Shown here: in pieces, positions 41,862 through 50,571 of the stretch
Layout: every line of letters begins with the position of its first letter
Numbering within the stretch: the stretch's first letter is position 1
Assembly: GCF_002105535.1 (NCBI RefSeq)
Contig: NZ_CP015848.1
Span: forward strand, 3,576,926 to 3,640,925
DNA: 64,000 nt
Reading direction: 5' to 3'
Origin: Magnetospirillum sp. ME-1
GTDB lineage: Bacteria; Pseudomonadota; Alphaproteobacteria; Rhodospirillales; Magnetospirillaceae
The notes under the pieces: generated by a model
Told to the model about the DNA's origin: nothing
Seen by the model: only the letters and a program-made list of their open reading frames with translations
Databases searched by the model: none
Position numbers and translations under genes: made by a program

Positions 41862-42878
41862 ATGTCGTTCGTAGTCTCGAGAACACCGTTCCGCGTGTCT
41901 TTTTTTGGGGGAGGGACCGACTATCCGGCCTGGTACCTGAAACATGGCGGTGTCGTGCTGTCGGCGGCCATCCGCCAGTACTGCTACATCACCTGCCGGT
42001 ACTTTCCGCCCTATTTCGAGACCGCCCACCGCATCGTCTGGTCCCATATCGAGGTGGTGTCGTCGTTCCGCGAGATCCTGCACCCGGCGGTGCGGGTGGC
42101 GCTGCCCGCGCTGGGCTTTCGCGACGACCAGGGGCTTGAGATCCATCACCAGGGCGACCTGCCGGCGCGGACCGGCATCGGCTCCAGTTCGTCCTTCGCC
42201 GTCGGCCTGATCAATGCGCTGAAAGCGCTGAGGGGCGAGACCATCAGCCGCCACGAACTGGCCCTGGCCGCCATCGATCTCGAACAGAACCTGCTGGGCG
42301 ACACGGTGGGCTCCCAGGATCAGGTGGCGGCGGCCTATGGCGGGCTGAACCTGATCCGCTTCAACACCGACGGCTCCTTCGTGGTCGAGCCGCTGGGCCT
42401 GTCTGCGGAAGCCCTGGCGGCCTTCGAAAGCCGCCTGCTGCTGGTCTATACCGGCAGCAAGCGCTTCGCCTCGGACATGGCGAAGAAACTGGTCGAGAAC
42501 ATCGAGGACAAGAACGATCGCCTGCGCCGCATGTATGATTTGACCTTCGAGGCGGCCAACACCCTGCGGGAAGGCCGGTTCGACGATTTCGGCCGCATGC
42601 TGGACGAGACCTGGCAGATCAAGCGCAGCCTCGATCCCTCCATCAGTACCTCGGCCATCGACCAGATCTATCAGGCGGCCCGGGCGGCGGGGGCTCTGGG
42701 CGGCAAGCTGATGGGGGCCGGCGGGGCCGGCTTCATGGCCTTCTACATTCCCGAAGGCGCCGAGCAGTCGGTGCGCTCGGCCCTGGACGGCCTGATCCAG
42801 GTGCCGTTCCAGGTGGACCACGACGGCGCGGCCCTGCTGGAGGTCTATGCCAACCTGCCGCGTGATCAGAACCGATGA
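41862..42878 (+). CDS. hddA: GHMP kinase, D-glycero-D-manno-heptose 7-phosphate kinase (HddA)-like
   Basis: The 338-residue GHMP-family kinase has RTPFRVSFFGGGTDYPAWYL at the N-terminus and the ATP loop DLPARTGIGSSSSFAVGLIN near residue 105. The third motif is KLMGAGGAGFMAFY near 285. This is the pattern of HddA, which makes the alpha-1,7-bisphosphate of D-glycero-D-manno-heptose for GDP-heptose synthesis. The phosphatase GmhB and isomerase GmhA, needed before and after it, are not in the window. Confidence 0.85.
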   Translation: MSFVVSRTPFRVSFFGGGTDYPAWYLKHGGVVLSAAIRQYCYITCRYFPPYFETAHRIVWSHIEVVSSFREILHPAVRVALPALGFRDDQGLEIHHQGDLPARTGIGSSSSFAVGLINALKALRGETISRHELALAAIDLEQNLLGDTVGSQDQVAAAYGGLNLIRFNTDGSFVVEPLGLSAEALAAFESRLLLVYTGSKRFASDMAKKLVENIEDKNDRLRRMYDLTFEAANTLREGRFDDFGRMLDETWQIKRSLDPSISTSAIDQIYQAARAAGALGGKLMGAGGAGFMAFYIPEGAEQSVRSALDGLIQVPFQVDHDGAALLEVYANLPRDQNR

Positions 42879-42879
42879 G

Positions 42880-42932
42880 CCCACTGGGCGCAGGAGCACC
42901 GCGCCTCATATTTGAGGCTCGATTCTCTAGCG
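42880..42932. repeat. Family C repeat copy (inverted) at the colD stop
   Basis: GGGCGCAGGAGCACCGCGCC, then GCCTCATATTTGAGGC hairpin and CTCGATTCTCTAG, is the reverse complement of 1807-1850. It contains the TAG stop of the divergently read colD-like gene, the same overlap seen at the thioesterase and crotonase genes. Confidence 0.65.
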
Positions 42933-44099
42933 GCAAACGTGATCAAGAACGTCGTGCAGCCGACGCAATTGAGGCTCGATGTCGAAGGGGTGGTTGCCGA
43001 CGAAAAAGCCGTAGTCATGGGCAATGTCGGCATTGGGGGCTCCGCCGTTGACCACCTCGTAGTCATAGTGCTTAAGCACGTCGTGGCGCAGGAAATTGCC
43101 GCCGGTAATAATGCGGAAGCCGATGTCCGCCTCGCCGAGAGCCTTGAACACCTTGTTGCGGTCAGGGTTACGGGCCGGATTGAGGATTACCGTAAAGGAA
43201 AAGGCCGAGCTCTTGCCGTTTTCCTTCTGGATGATGAACCGCTCATCACCGCCGAGAAGCTGCTGAAACAATTGGAGGTTCTTGCGGCGAATCGCGGTGA
43301 AGCCGGGCAGCTTCTTCAATTGCTCGCGTCCGATGGCGGCCTCGATCTCCAGCGGGCGGACGTTGTAGCCCGGAAGGATGAAGCGGTAGGCCTCGTAATG
43401 ATCGTTGGATTTCCTGGAATAGATCGAACTGTCCGGGGGCAGGTCGCGGGTCCAGCCGTGAGCGCGCATGCTGCGGCACAAATCGGCCAGTTCGTCGTCG
43501 TCCGTCAGAACGATGCCACCTTCCATGGTCGAGATGTGATGGGAGAAAAAGAAGCTGAAGGTATTGAGGTCCCCGAACGTGCCGCACTTCTTGCCGTTCA
43601 ATTCGGCGTCCATGCTTTCGCAATTGTCTTCGATGAGGTACAGGCCGTGTTTGTCGGCGAAGGCGCGGATCACGTCCATTGCCGCCGGATTACCCAGAAT
43701 CGACACGGCGACGATGGCGCGGGTCTTCGGCGTCAGGGCCTTTTCCAGCAAGGATGGCGCCATGTTGAGGGTCTGAAGGTCGATGTCTGTGAACTTCAGC
43801 CTCAGGCCGTATTGTTGCAGCGGGTGGTAGGTGGTCGCCCACGACAGCGCCGGCACGATCACTTCGTCGCCGCGCTGGAGCGGCCGCTCCTTCTTGTAGA
43901 ACAGCGCGGCGGTGGCGATCAGATTGGCGGACGATCCCGAATTCACCATTATGCCGTGCTTGGCGCCGAAATAGGCCGCAAATTCGGCTTCGAACGCCTT
44001 GACCTCGGCACCCATTGTGGTGAAGGTCGAGTCGATAACCCGCTTGGCAGCCGCGATTTCCTCTTCCCCCCAGCTTGGGGCGGCCAGTTCATAGAACAT
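42927..44099 (-). CDS. colD: ColD-like PLP-dependent GDP-4-keto-6-deoxy-sugar 3-dehydratase
   Basis: The 390-residue protein is a fold-type I aminotransferase of the DegT/DnrJ/EryC1/StrS family, but the PLP lysine is replaced: FSFFFSHHISTMEGGIVL has His at residues 187-188. His instead of Lys is the mark of ColD, which removes the 3-hydroxyl of GDP-4-keto-6-deoxymannose (and of RfbH, which also has Fe-S cysteines not seen here). The length and the His position match E. coli ColD. It should deliver 3,6-dideoxy sugars. No ColC or GMD is obvious nearby. The divergent GT10 gene may use the product. Confidence 0.85.
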   Translation of the reverse strand: MFYELAAPSWGEEEIAAAKRVIDSTFTTMGAEVKAFEAEFAAYFGAKHGIMVNSGSSANLIATAALFYKKERPLQRGDEVIVPALSWATTYHPLQQYGLRLKFTDIDLQTLNMAPSLLEKALTPKTRAIVAVSILGNPAAMDVIRAFADKHGLYLIEDNCESMDAELNGKKCGTFGDLNTFSFFFSHHISTMEGGIVLTDDDELADLCRSMRAHGWTRDLPPDSSIYSRKSNDHYEAYRFILPGYNVRPLEIEAAIGREQLKKLPGFTAIRRKNLQLFQQLLGGDERFIIQKENGKSSAFSFTVILNPARNPDRNKVFKALGEADIGFRIITGGNFLRHDVLKHYDYEVVNGGAPNADIAHDYGFFVGNHPFDIEPQLRRLHDVLDHVCR

Positions 44100-44562
44100 C
44101 GGTCAATTCCGTTCCAGGAGAGTTTGCAATCAGCATTGGCAAGGGACGTGGAAGCAGACGGCCGGGAGGGAAATTGCACAACCGCACTATTTGGCCAGCC
44201 AGAGCCAATTCCTTCAGTTGTGGCCAGAGCCAGGCCATAGGTGTTCTGCTCCCTCTTCCTTCTTATTTGGTTTATTTGGCACCCGGCAATCTGCACTGTC
44301 AAGCAGTCATTCCCGCCCATTGTCCCGTGATCCCTGCTCTTCCAAGGGTCGGGGCGTCGCCGAGTGATTCCACCTTCCGGGCTGGCGGGAATTTAGCTAT
44401 TCTGCCGCCGTTCCGAGGGGGCTTCGGCTGGGAGATGTCGGACGAAGACAGGGGGGGGCTGCGCCCGTCTGCCAGCCATTTTCTTTTCACCCAAAGTGAT
44501 GACTGTTTCGTAACCCGGCCTGGAATTCGGCTAGGGCCTGCCGGAATGGACTGGAGATTCGA
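44100..44562. other. Divergent intergenic region between colD and the GT10 gene
   Basis: This 463-bp gap has no convincing gene. It must hold the promoters of both divergent genes. An imperfect hairpin joins ATTCCCGCC (44309-44317) with GGCGGGAAT (44384-44392), reminiscent of a decayed family A repeat. An AT-rich stretch (CTTATTTGGTTTATTTGGCA, about 44261-44280) stands out. Confidence 0.5.
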
Positions 44563-45921
44563 ATGGATGCCGCGCAAGCCTTCAACGAAGCCGTAACCGC
44601 CCTTCATGAGGGGCGTTTTCTGGATAGCCAGAAGTTGTGTCTCGAGATCCTCAACCAGGATCCTCGCCATTTCGGCAGTCTGATTATTATGGCAACTCTG
44701 CATCAACAGGTGGGAAACTTCCAGGAGGCCATCAATCTTCTGACTCACGCAGGGTCGTTCCAGCTCTTCAATGACTGGCAATTCGTGCTGTTCGCCCGGG
44801 CGCTGGCGGCGGTGGGGCGGAAAGGCGAGGCGGTCGATCAGTATTTGAAGGCGCTGGTCGCCAATCCCGATATCCGTGCGACGACGCCGGATCTCTACGC
44901 CTTGCTGGAAGAGAAGCGGCGGGAGCCGGACCTGCCCCACCATCCGTTTCCGTCACCTCCGTGGAAGGCGTCGTTGGTGGCGGACCGCGCCTTCATGGAA
45001 AACCGTATCTTCACCCCCATGCCCGATACCTATCTCAGCCATTGGCCGATTTCCAATTGGGTCGCCTTGCGCGCGGCCATGGCGACCTGCGGCATCGATC
45101 TGGCGACCTACGACATCAACCCGCCGGAAACGTCGGATCTCATCTTTTACGTCAACGTCAATTCCATGCGCCACCTGCCGGAGGGAGAGGAGATCAGCCG
45201 TTCCGTGCTGCTGGCTTACGAGCCGGCGGTGGTTATCGCCCGCAACCGTGATACGGCGGTGCACGAACACTTCGCCAAGGTATTCATTGCCGACGATTCG
45301 CTCGTGGACAATGTGAAGATTTTCAAAATGCCCATGGCCTATTGCGAGGTGCCGGCCACGCGCCCCCAATTCGACGCCCGCAGCAAGACAAAGCTGTGCA
45401 CCATGGTGAACAGTGCCAAGTATTGGCCTTATTTCAATGAGTTGTACAGCCAGCGCATGGCGCTGATCCGCTGGTTCGAGGAGCATCATCCCGAAGATTT
45501 CGAGTTCTACGGGGCGGGCTGGAAGGCGGCGGAGTACCCATCCTACCGGGGGGCGATCAGCAACCGGGAAAAGGTGTCCATTCAGGCTCCTTACCGGTTT
45601 GCCGTCTGCTACGAGAACAATTCGGACTCGCCCGGCGCCATCACCGAAAAGATTTTCGACTGCCTGCTGGGCGGCTGTGTCCCCATCTACTGGGGTGTTC
45701 CCAATATCACCGCCTATGTGCCCAAGACATGCTTCATCGATCGCCGGGATTTCGCCACCAACGAGGAGCTTTACAACTACCTCAAGGGCATGGGGGACGA
45801 TGAATTGCAGGGATATCTGGACAGCATCTCCGACTATCTGGTGGGGGATCGGTGCCGATACTTCACGGACCAGTGCTTTGCGTCGACGATTCTGCGCCAG
45901 GTTCTGGGGATGCTGCCTTAG
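44563..45921 (+). CDS. TPR-GT10 fusion glycosyltransferase (alpha-1,3-fucosyltransferase fold)
   Basis: The 452-residue protein starts with TPR-like helices (about 1-120; EALHEGRF-like TALHEGRFLDSQKLCLEIL and ALAAVGRKGEAVDQYLKALV) and continues with a family 10 glycosyltransferase. FAVCYENNSDSPGAITEKIF and DCLLGGCVPIYWG form the GDP-donor site of bacterial alpha-1,3-fucosyltransferases. A TPR fused to GT10 is unusual. As it faces a ColD-like gene, the donor may be a GDP-dideoxy sugar rather than GDP-fucose (inference). GGAG lies six bases before the ATG. Confidence 0.85.
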   Translation: MDAAQAFNEAVTALHEGRFLDSQKLCLEILNQDPRHFGSLIIMATLHQQVGNFQEAINLLTHAGSFQLFNDWQFVLFARALAAVGRKGEAVDQYLKALVANPDIRATTPDLYALLEEKRREPDLPHHPFPSPPWKASLVADRAFMENRIFTPMPDTYLSHWPISNWVALRAAMATCGIDLATYDINPPETSDLIFYVNVNSMRHLPEGEEISRSVLLAYEPAVVIARNRDTAVHEHFAKVFIADDSLVDNVKIFKMPMAYCEVPATRPQFDARSKTKLCTMVNSAKYWPYFNELYSQRMALIRWFEEHHPEDFEFYGAGWKAAEYPSYRGAISNREKVSIQAPYRFAVCYENNSDSPGAITEKIFDCLLGGCVPIYWGVPNITAYVPKTCFIDRRDFATNEELYNYLKGMGDDELQGYLDSISDYLVGDRCRYFTDQCFASTILRQVLGMLP

Positions 45922-46061
45922 CTGGTGCCTCTTGTGATTTTAGGGATTTTCTCTCGGTAGGATGCGTGATTCATGGTGGTCGGGTATTACTCAGTTGACT
46001 CCTGACGCTTTAGGTACAAACTTGCCTAGTGATCGAGGTGCGTGGATATATTGAGCGTGAG

Positions 46062-46973
46062 ATGATGGAGGGCGGTGCATTGAATCAGGTGGCGGGAACA
46101 TCCGTAGAAAATGAGAAATTTCTAGCCGCGATTGAACGTGGCGCAGTGTCGGCCAGTGATTTTCTATCGGCATCAAGTGCATTTCTGGAGAATTCAGATC
46201 TGTATGATCAGGTTTGCCGGAAGTGGATGAGGCATTATCAGGGCTGGGATATTATCGGTGTGTTAGCACTATTTGCTGATGTTTTAAAGTCTAACGGTAA
46301 TATTTTTGGGGCGCTTCAAATTTACCGCAAGATGTTGGCGGAGTTCCAATTGGATCCGGCTATTTTGTCCCAGATCAGACTTCTGCTCAATCAAGTTGGC
46401 TTTGATCAATATGCTCAGAATCAATACATTGCAAGTCCGATGATTGACGCCGAAATGGTGAGGGGGGGGGATGCGATTCTAAAGAGAATTTCACGTGGGG
46501 GGTTGTCATTCTCAGAGCTGTTGGTTTTGTTGAACAGCGTTGATCGCGCTACTAAAATTATTTTATTGATGAAGTGGGTCGGATTTCACCGGCTATCTCC
46601 ATTTTGCGGGGTTGCTTTGGCGTATTCTGCGATCAACCGATACTACTCCGGAGACCGTGAGGGGGCTTTTGAATGGTTTGAGTCTGCGCGAGGCTTGAAG
46701 GGGGCGGAGGCTTTTTGCTGTGCGGCTCTGCACAAAATCCATGGTAAGAAGTACAAAAAAAATAGCGATGCCAGATATAACTGGAGCAAATTTATTGCAG
46801 GAGTCTCTGCTCATCTTGATGAAAAATATGAAGATGCGATTGCAATATATGATGAGCTTGCCGGGGATAACCCAACTGAGAAAGATATTATTCTTTCAAT
46901 CGGGTTGCTTGCTATTGATTGTAATTTTGGTGGTCGTATTGATGCTCTTGCCCATTTAAAAATGGGACTCTGA
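46062..46973 (+). CDS. Uncharacterised AT-rich TPR-like protein
   Basis: About 300 residues, helical throughout, with repeats such as NGNIFGALQIYRKMLAEFQL and KYEDAIAIYDELAGDNPTEK that look like TPR units. No catalytic motif is seen. The DNA is AT-rich and uses codons (ATA, TTA, AGA) avoided by the neighbours. The start is unclear: GTG 46029 and ATG 46062 are possible, and TTG 46080 has a perfect GGAGGG at seven bases; I report ATG 46062. It probably assists a glycan or secretion step with the next gene. Confidence 0.6.
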   Translation: MMEGGALNQVAGTSVENEKFLAAIERGAVSASDFLSASSAFLENSDLYDQVCRKWMRHYQGWDIIGVLALFADVLKSNGNIFGALQIYRKMLAEFQLDPAILSQIRLLLNQVGFDQYAQNQYIASPMIDAEMVRGGDAILKRISRGGLSFSELLVLLNSVDRATKIILLMKWVGFHRLSPFCGVALAYSAINRYYSGDREGAFEWFESARGLKGAEAFCCAALHKIHGKKYKKNSDARYNWSKFIAGVSAHLDEKYEDAIAIYDELAGDNPTEKDIILSIGLLAIDCNFGGRIDALAHLKMGL

Positions 46974-47003
46974 GGCTTGTCTTAATTTTATAGGGGTAGT
47001 GTC

Positions 47004-47696
47004 ATGAGGAGATTTCCGCACTTTAGCCAGCCGAGGTCGTCAAGGTATTCGTCATTTTACGATATAGTATATCAAATGTATGAGCCCTACACATTGATAG
47101 ATAGGGAGTACTATGTGGATAATCTGTCTATCGTTGATCATTTTTCAACTTTTTTCTCTGGAGATATTGTTGAATGCGGGACATGGAAGGGGGGGATGGC
47201 CTGCGGAATGATGGCTGTTTGTGGTTCTGGAAAAAAATACCATTTTTTTGATTCTTTTGAGGGGCTTCCTCCGCCGCGGGATATTGATGGGGGGGCGGCG
47301 ATGAGCTTGCATCAAAAGCCTTATTATTATAATAATAACAGGGCTGACTATGATGAGTTTTGTCAACTTGTGTATGCGCAATCTGTTCCTCGTGAGAATA
47401 TAAGTATATATAAGGGGTGGTTTTCTGATACGTTGCGTCAATACAGTGGTGGCCCGATATCTGTTCTCCGCTTGGATGGTGACTGGTATGATTCAACGAT
47501 GCAGTGTTTGCGTGGGCTTTGGGATCTTGTTGAGCCTGGTGGTGTTGTAATTATTGATGATTACATAGCGTTTTCTGGATGCTCCAGGGCTGTTCATGAC
47601 TTTTTATCCAGTATATCGTCAATTTCGAGAATATCTAGGACGCCTAGAACCGAGGTTGCGTATATTTGGAAATGTGATGGTGCGTATGCGCCATAG
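47004..47696 (+). CDS. TylF/MycF-type O-methyltransferase
   Basis: The 230-residue protein has the TylF family pattern: GDIVECGTWKGGMACGMM for SAM, YHFFDSFEGLPPP, and VLRLDGDWYDSTMQCL followed by GGVVIIDDY with the metal-binding acidic residues. It methylates a sugar hydroxyl in surface polysaccharides or natural products. It sits on the AT-rich segment with the preceding gene, so both were probably acquired together. ATG 47004 precedes the typical basic N-terminus. Confidence 0.8.
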   Translation: MRRFPHFSQPRSSRYSSFYDIVYQMYEPYTLIDREYYVDNLSIVDHFSTFFSGDIVECGTWKGGMACGMMAVCGSGKKYHFFDSFEGLPPPRDIDGGAAMSLHQKPYYYNNNRADYDEFCQLVYAQSVPRENISIYKGWFSDTLRQYSGGPISVLRLDGDWYDSTMQCLRGLWDLVEPGGVVIIDDYIAFSGCSRAVHDFLSSISSISRISRTPRTEVAYIWKCDGAYAP

Positions 47697-47951
47697 TATA
47701 TATTTCTTGCTTATGACTTGATTTCACAGAGGAATCTGCGCGCAATCCTTATTTTGTCGGTTATAATATGTCAAACAATTGATCGAGTCGCGGTGTATGG
47801 AGGATTTTGCTGTATAAGCAATCTATTTTGCTTTTGGAGCGACAGGCCATACAGCTATGCAGAACCGACATCCGAAACTTTAGTTCTGCGCCGCCCCTGA
47901 GGGCGCTGGCAACTCTCCTCCATAGCTTGGTGTGGCAACTTTTGCCCCCAG
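47697..47951. other. AT-rich to GC-rich transition, no gene
   Basis: The first 180 bases remain AT-rich with no convincing frame; from about 47890 the base composition returns to the GC-rich norm. It marks the right edge of the foreign segment, beside the transposase remnant. Confidence 0.5.
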
Positions 47952-48095
47952 GACCTGCCGCGCCTGACACGCCGCTACAACTGGCACCGGCTCCATGGTA
48001 TCGTGACGCCACGGACGCCTGTGAGCCGGCTCGCGCCTGACCGGGGGCAACCTCTTGTCACGCCTCGGCTGGATGCGGTGCGGCGATGGTTGTGA
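47952..48095 (+). pseudogene. Degraded C-terminus of an IS481-type transposase
   Basis: The frame 47952-48095 reads DLPRLTRRYNWHRLHGIVTP, then RTPVSRL, and ends at TGA. The sequence YNWHR-x-H-x(5-8)-TP-x-SRL is the conserved tail of IS481-family transposases, here with substitutions and without the catalytic DDE part. No terminal inverted repeat was found. It is a remnant, not an active element. Confidence 0.55.
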
Positions 48096-48214
48096 TATTT
48101 TTTGATCCGAGGGACGGGCTTGTCACGGACAAGCGGTTTCCTTCTGTAGGCTCCCGTTGCTGTTTGGGGTGTACCCCGGCACTTGGGGGCGCCTGAGAGG
48201 AAAAGGGCAGTTAG
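48096..48214. promoter_or_regulatory. Leader before the B12/radical-SAM operon
   Basis: Two small inverted repeats are visible: GCTTGTC-ACG-GACAAGC (48118-48134) and GGGGT-GT-ACCCC (48166-48177). With no other gene between them and the start at 48215, either may be an operator or leader hairpin for the following operon. I did not recognise a cobalamin riboswitch here. Confidence 0.35.
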
Positions 48215-49702
48215 ATGGCAAAGGCCGTAGATGTTCTGTTCATTCACCCCGGTGACGCGAAGAAGATTTATCAGGGTTTGGCCGCCGATTTTGCCGCCAT
48301 CGAGCCGCCTCTGTTCGCCGGCCTCTATGCCAATTACGTCCGCTCCAAGGGCTTGGTTCCGGCCATCTACGACGCGCCGGCCATGCGGGCCAGCGCCGAA
48401 GAGACCGCCCGTGTCGCCACCGAAGAATATCGCGCACGCCTGATTGTGATCGTGGTTTACGGCCAGCAGCCTTCCGCCTCGACCCAGAACATGGGCGCCG
48501 CCGGCCGTATCGCCCGCCGGATCAAGGAACGCGATTCCGGGCAGAAGATCATGATGGTCGGCACCCATCCCGCCGCCCTGCCCGAGAGCACCCTGCGCGA
48601 CGAGGCCATCGACTTCGTCTGTGACCTCGAGGGGCCGGCCACCATCTACAAGACCGCCCGGGCGCTGATCGACGGCCAGGGCAACCTGGGCGACATCCCC
48701 AGCCTGTGGTGGCGCGATGGCGAGGCCATCGTCAAGCCGAATTCGGCCGAGCCGCTGATCCGCGATCTGGACGCCGAGTTGCCGGGCATGGCCTGGGACC
48801 TGCTGCCCATGGAGCTTTACCGCGCCCACAACTGGCACTGCTTCACCCACATCAACGAGCGTTCGCCCTACGCCTCGATCCACACCTCGCTGGGCTGCCC
48901 CTACAAGTGCAACTTCTGTTGCATCAACACGCCCTTCGGGCGGTCTTCGTATCGCATGTGGAGCCCCGAGAAGGTGGTGGCCGAGATCGACCACCTGGTC
49001 GAGACCTATGGCGTCAGGAACATCAAGATCGCCGACGAAATGTTCGTCCTGAACAAGCGTCATGTGAAGGCCATCTGCGAATTGCTGATCAGCCGTCCCT
49101 ACACCGTCAACATCTGGGCCTATGCCCGCGTCGATTCGGTGGACGAGGAATTGCTGCCGCTGTTGAAGCAGGCCGGCGTCAACTGGCTGTGCCTTGGCAT
49201 CGAAAGCGCGAGCGACAGCGTCCGCGATGGTGCCGACAAGATCTACACCATGGACGACATCAAGGATGTGTGTAGCCGCATTCAGGCGGCCGGCATTTTC
49301 ATCATCGGCAACTTCATCTTCGGCCTGCCCGACGATACGCCGGAACGCATGCAGGCGACCCTGGATCTGGCTCTCGAACTCAATTGCGAGTTCGCCAATT
49401 TCTATTCGGCCATGGCCTATCCGGGATCACAGCTTTATCGCGACGCGGTGGCCCAGGGGCTGGAACTGCCCGAGACCTGGGACGACTTCTCGCAGCACGG
49501 CTATAAGTGCAAGCCCCTGGCCAACCAGCACCTGACCGCCCGGCAGATTCTGGAATTCCGGGACCGCGCCTTCATGACCTATTTCACCCACCCGCCCTAT
49601 CTGGAGATGGTGCGCGAGAAATTCGGCCAGGAGGTGGTCGATCATATCAAGAGCGTGATTTCGATCCCGCTGAAGCGCCAACTTCTGGAAGCAGCCGAGT
49701 AG
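48215..49702 (+). CDS. B12-binding-domain radical SAM protein
   Basis: The 495-residue protein has an N-terminal Rossmann-like cobalamin-binding-type region (about 1-150) and a radical SAM domain with the iron-sulfur motif CPYKCNFCC (Cys 228, 232, 235), followed by IKIADEMFVLNKRHVKAIC and LGIESASDSVRDG. Class B radical SAM methyltransferases use this layout to methylate unactivated carbons or phosphinates; no DxHxxG cobalamin His motif is obvious, so the cofactor is not certain. It is followed within 11 bases by transketolase genes, which suggests one operon. Confidence 0.85.
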   Translation: MAKAVDVLFIHPGDAKKIYQGLAADFAAIEPPLFAGLYANYVRSKGLVPAIYDAPAMRASAEETARVATEEYRARLIVIVVYGQQPSASTQNMGAAGRIARRIKERDSGQKIMMVGTHPAALPESTLRDEAIDFVCDLEGPATIYKTARALIDGQGNLGDIPSLWWRDGEAIVKPNSAEPLIRDLDAELPGMAWDLLPMELYRAHNWHCFTHINERSPYASIHTSLGCPYKCNFCCINTPFGRSSYRMWSPEKVVAEIDHLVETYGVRNIKIADEMFVLNKRHVKAICELLISRPYTVNIWAYARVDSVDEELLPLLKQAGVNWLCLGIESASDSVRDGADKIYTMDDIKDVCSRIQAAGIFIIGNFIFGLPDDTPERMQATLDLALELNCEFANFYSAMAYPGSQLYRDAVAQGLELPETWDDFSQHGYKCKPLANQHLTARQILEFRDRAFMTYFTHPPYLEMVREKFGQEVVDHIKSVISIPLKRQLLEAAE

Positions 49703-49712
49703 GACATCCGCC

Positions 49713-50558
49713 ATGGGATTCGACATGAAGACGGTGAACGTGGCCGAGTTGATCAAGCGTTCGCAATGGCTGCGGCAGGCATTGTTCGAAATGGTGGTCA
49801 AACATCAGGCCGGTCACCTGCCCTCCAGTTTCTCGATGGCCGAGATTCTGGTGTCGCTGTATTACGGCGGCGTCGCCCGCGTCACCCGCGGCAACCCCAA
49901 GGATCCCAACCGCGACCGCATCCTGGTCTCGAAGGGCCACGCCGCCATGTCGCAGTACCCGATCCTGGCCGATTTCGGGTTTTTCCCGGCCGAGGAACTG
50001 GACCGCTTCACCCAGTTGGACGGTCTCCTGGGCATGTACGCCGATTTCCGCATCCCCGGCATCGAGGGCATCTCCGGCTCGCTGGGCCACGGCGTCGGGA
50101 TGGGGGCCGGCATCAGCCTTGCCGCCCGCATCGACGGTCAGAAACACCGGACCTTCGTCATCCTGGGCGACGGAGAGAATTACGAGGGGTCGATCTGGGA
50201 AAGCGCCATGTTCGCCGCCCATCACAAACTTGATAACCTGGTGGTGATCGTCGATCGCAACCAGCTGTGCATCCTGGGCCGTACCGAGGAGTTGCTTGAA
50301 CTGGGCGACCTCGAGGACAAGTGGCGGTCGTTCGGTTGGGACGCGGTCACTGTCGATGGCCATTCCTACAAGAGCCTGCTGCCCGCCTTCGAACGCATCG
50401 GCAGGAACGGCAAGCCCACCGCCATCATCGCCAACACGGTGAAGGGCAAGGGCGTGTCATTCATGGAAGGCCAGGCGGTTTGGCACAACCGGATGCCCAG
50501 CGAGCAGCAGGCGTTGCAGGCTCGCCGCGAATTGGCCGTTAACTGCATCATCGATTAA
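49713..50558 (+). CDS. Transketolase, N-terminal (TPP-binding) subunit
   Basis: The 281-residue protein is the first half of a split transketolase: KHQAGHLPSSFSMAEILVSL, DRILVSKGHAAMSQY and LGHGVGMGAGISLAARI, followed by the TPP motif LGDGENYEGSIWE...DNLVVIVDRN. It transfers two-carbon ketol units using TPP and Mg, together with the second subunit. Split transketolases are common in special-sugar and natural-product clusters. The next gene begins 13 bases after its stop. Confidence 0.88.
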   Translation: MGFDMKTVNVAELIKRSQWLRQALFEMVVKHQAGHLPSSFSMAEILVSLYYGGVARVTRGNPKDPNRDRILVSKGHAAMSQYPILADFGFFPAEELDRFTQLDGLLGMYADFRIPGIEGISGSLGHGVGMGAGISLAARIDGQKHRTFVILGDGENYEGSIWESAMFAAHHKLDNLVVIVDRNQLCILGRTEELLELGDLEDKWRSFGWDAVTVDGHSYKSLLPAFERIGRNGKPTAIIANTVKGKGVSFMEGQAVWHNRMPSEQQALQARRELAVNCIID

Positions 50559-50571
50559 GGGGGCGGATCTC

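Noticed and set aside
47807-48040. A 77-codon plus-strand frame near the transposase remnant
   Set aside because: It is in another frame from the IS481-like tail and has no family resemblance.
48096-48214. A cobalamin riboswitch before the B12/radical-SAM gene
   Set aside because: The gap is only about 120 bases and I do not see the conserved B12-box.
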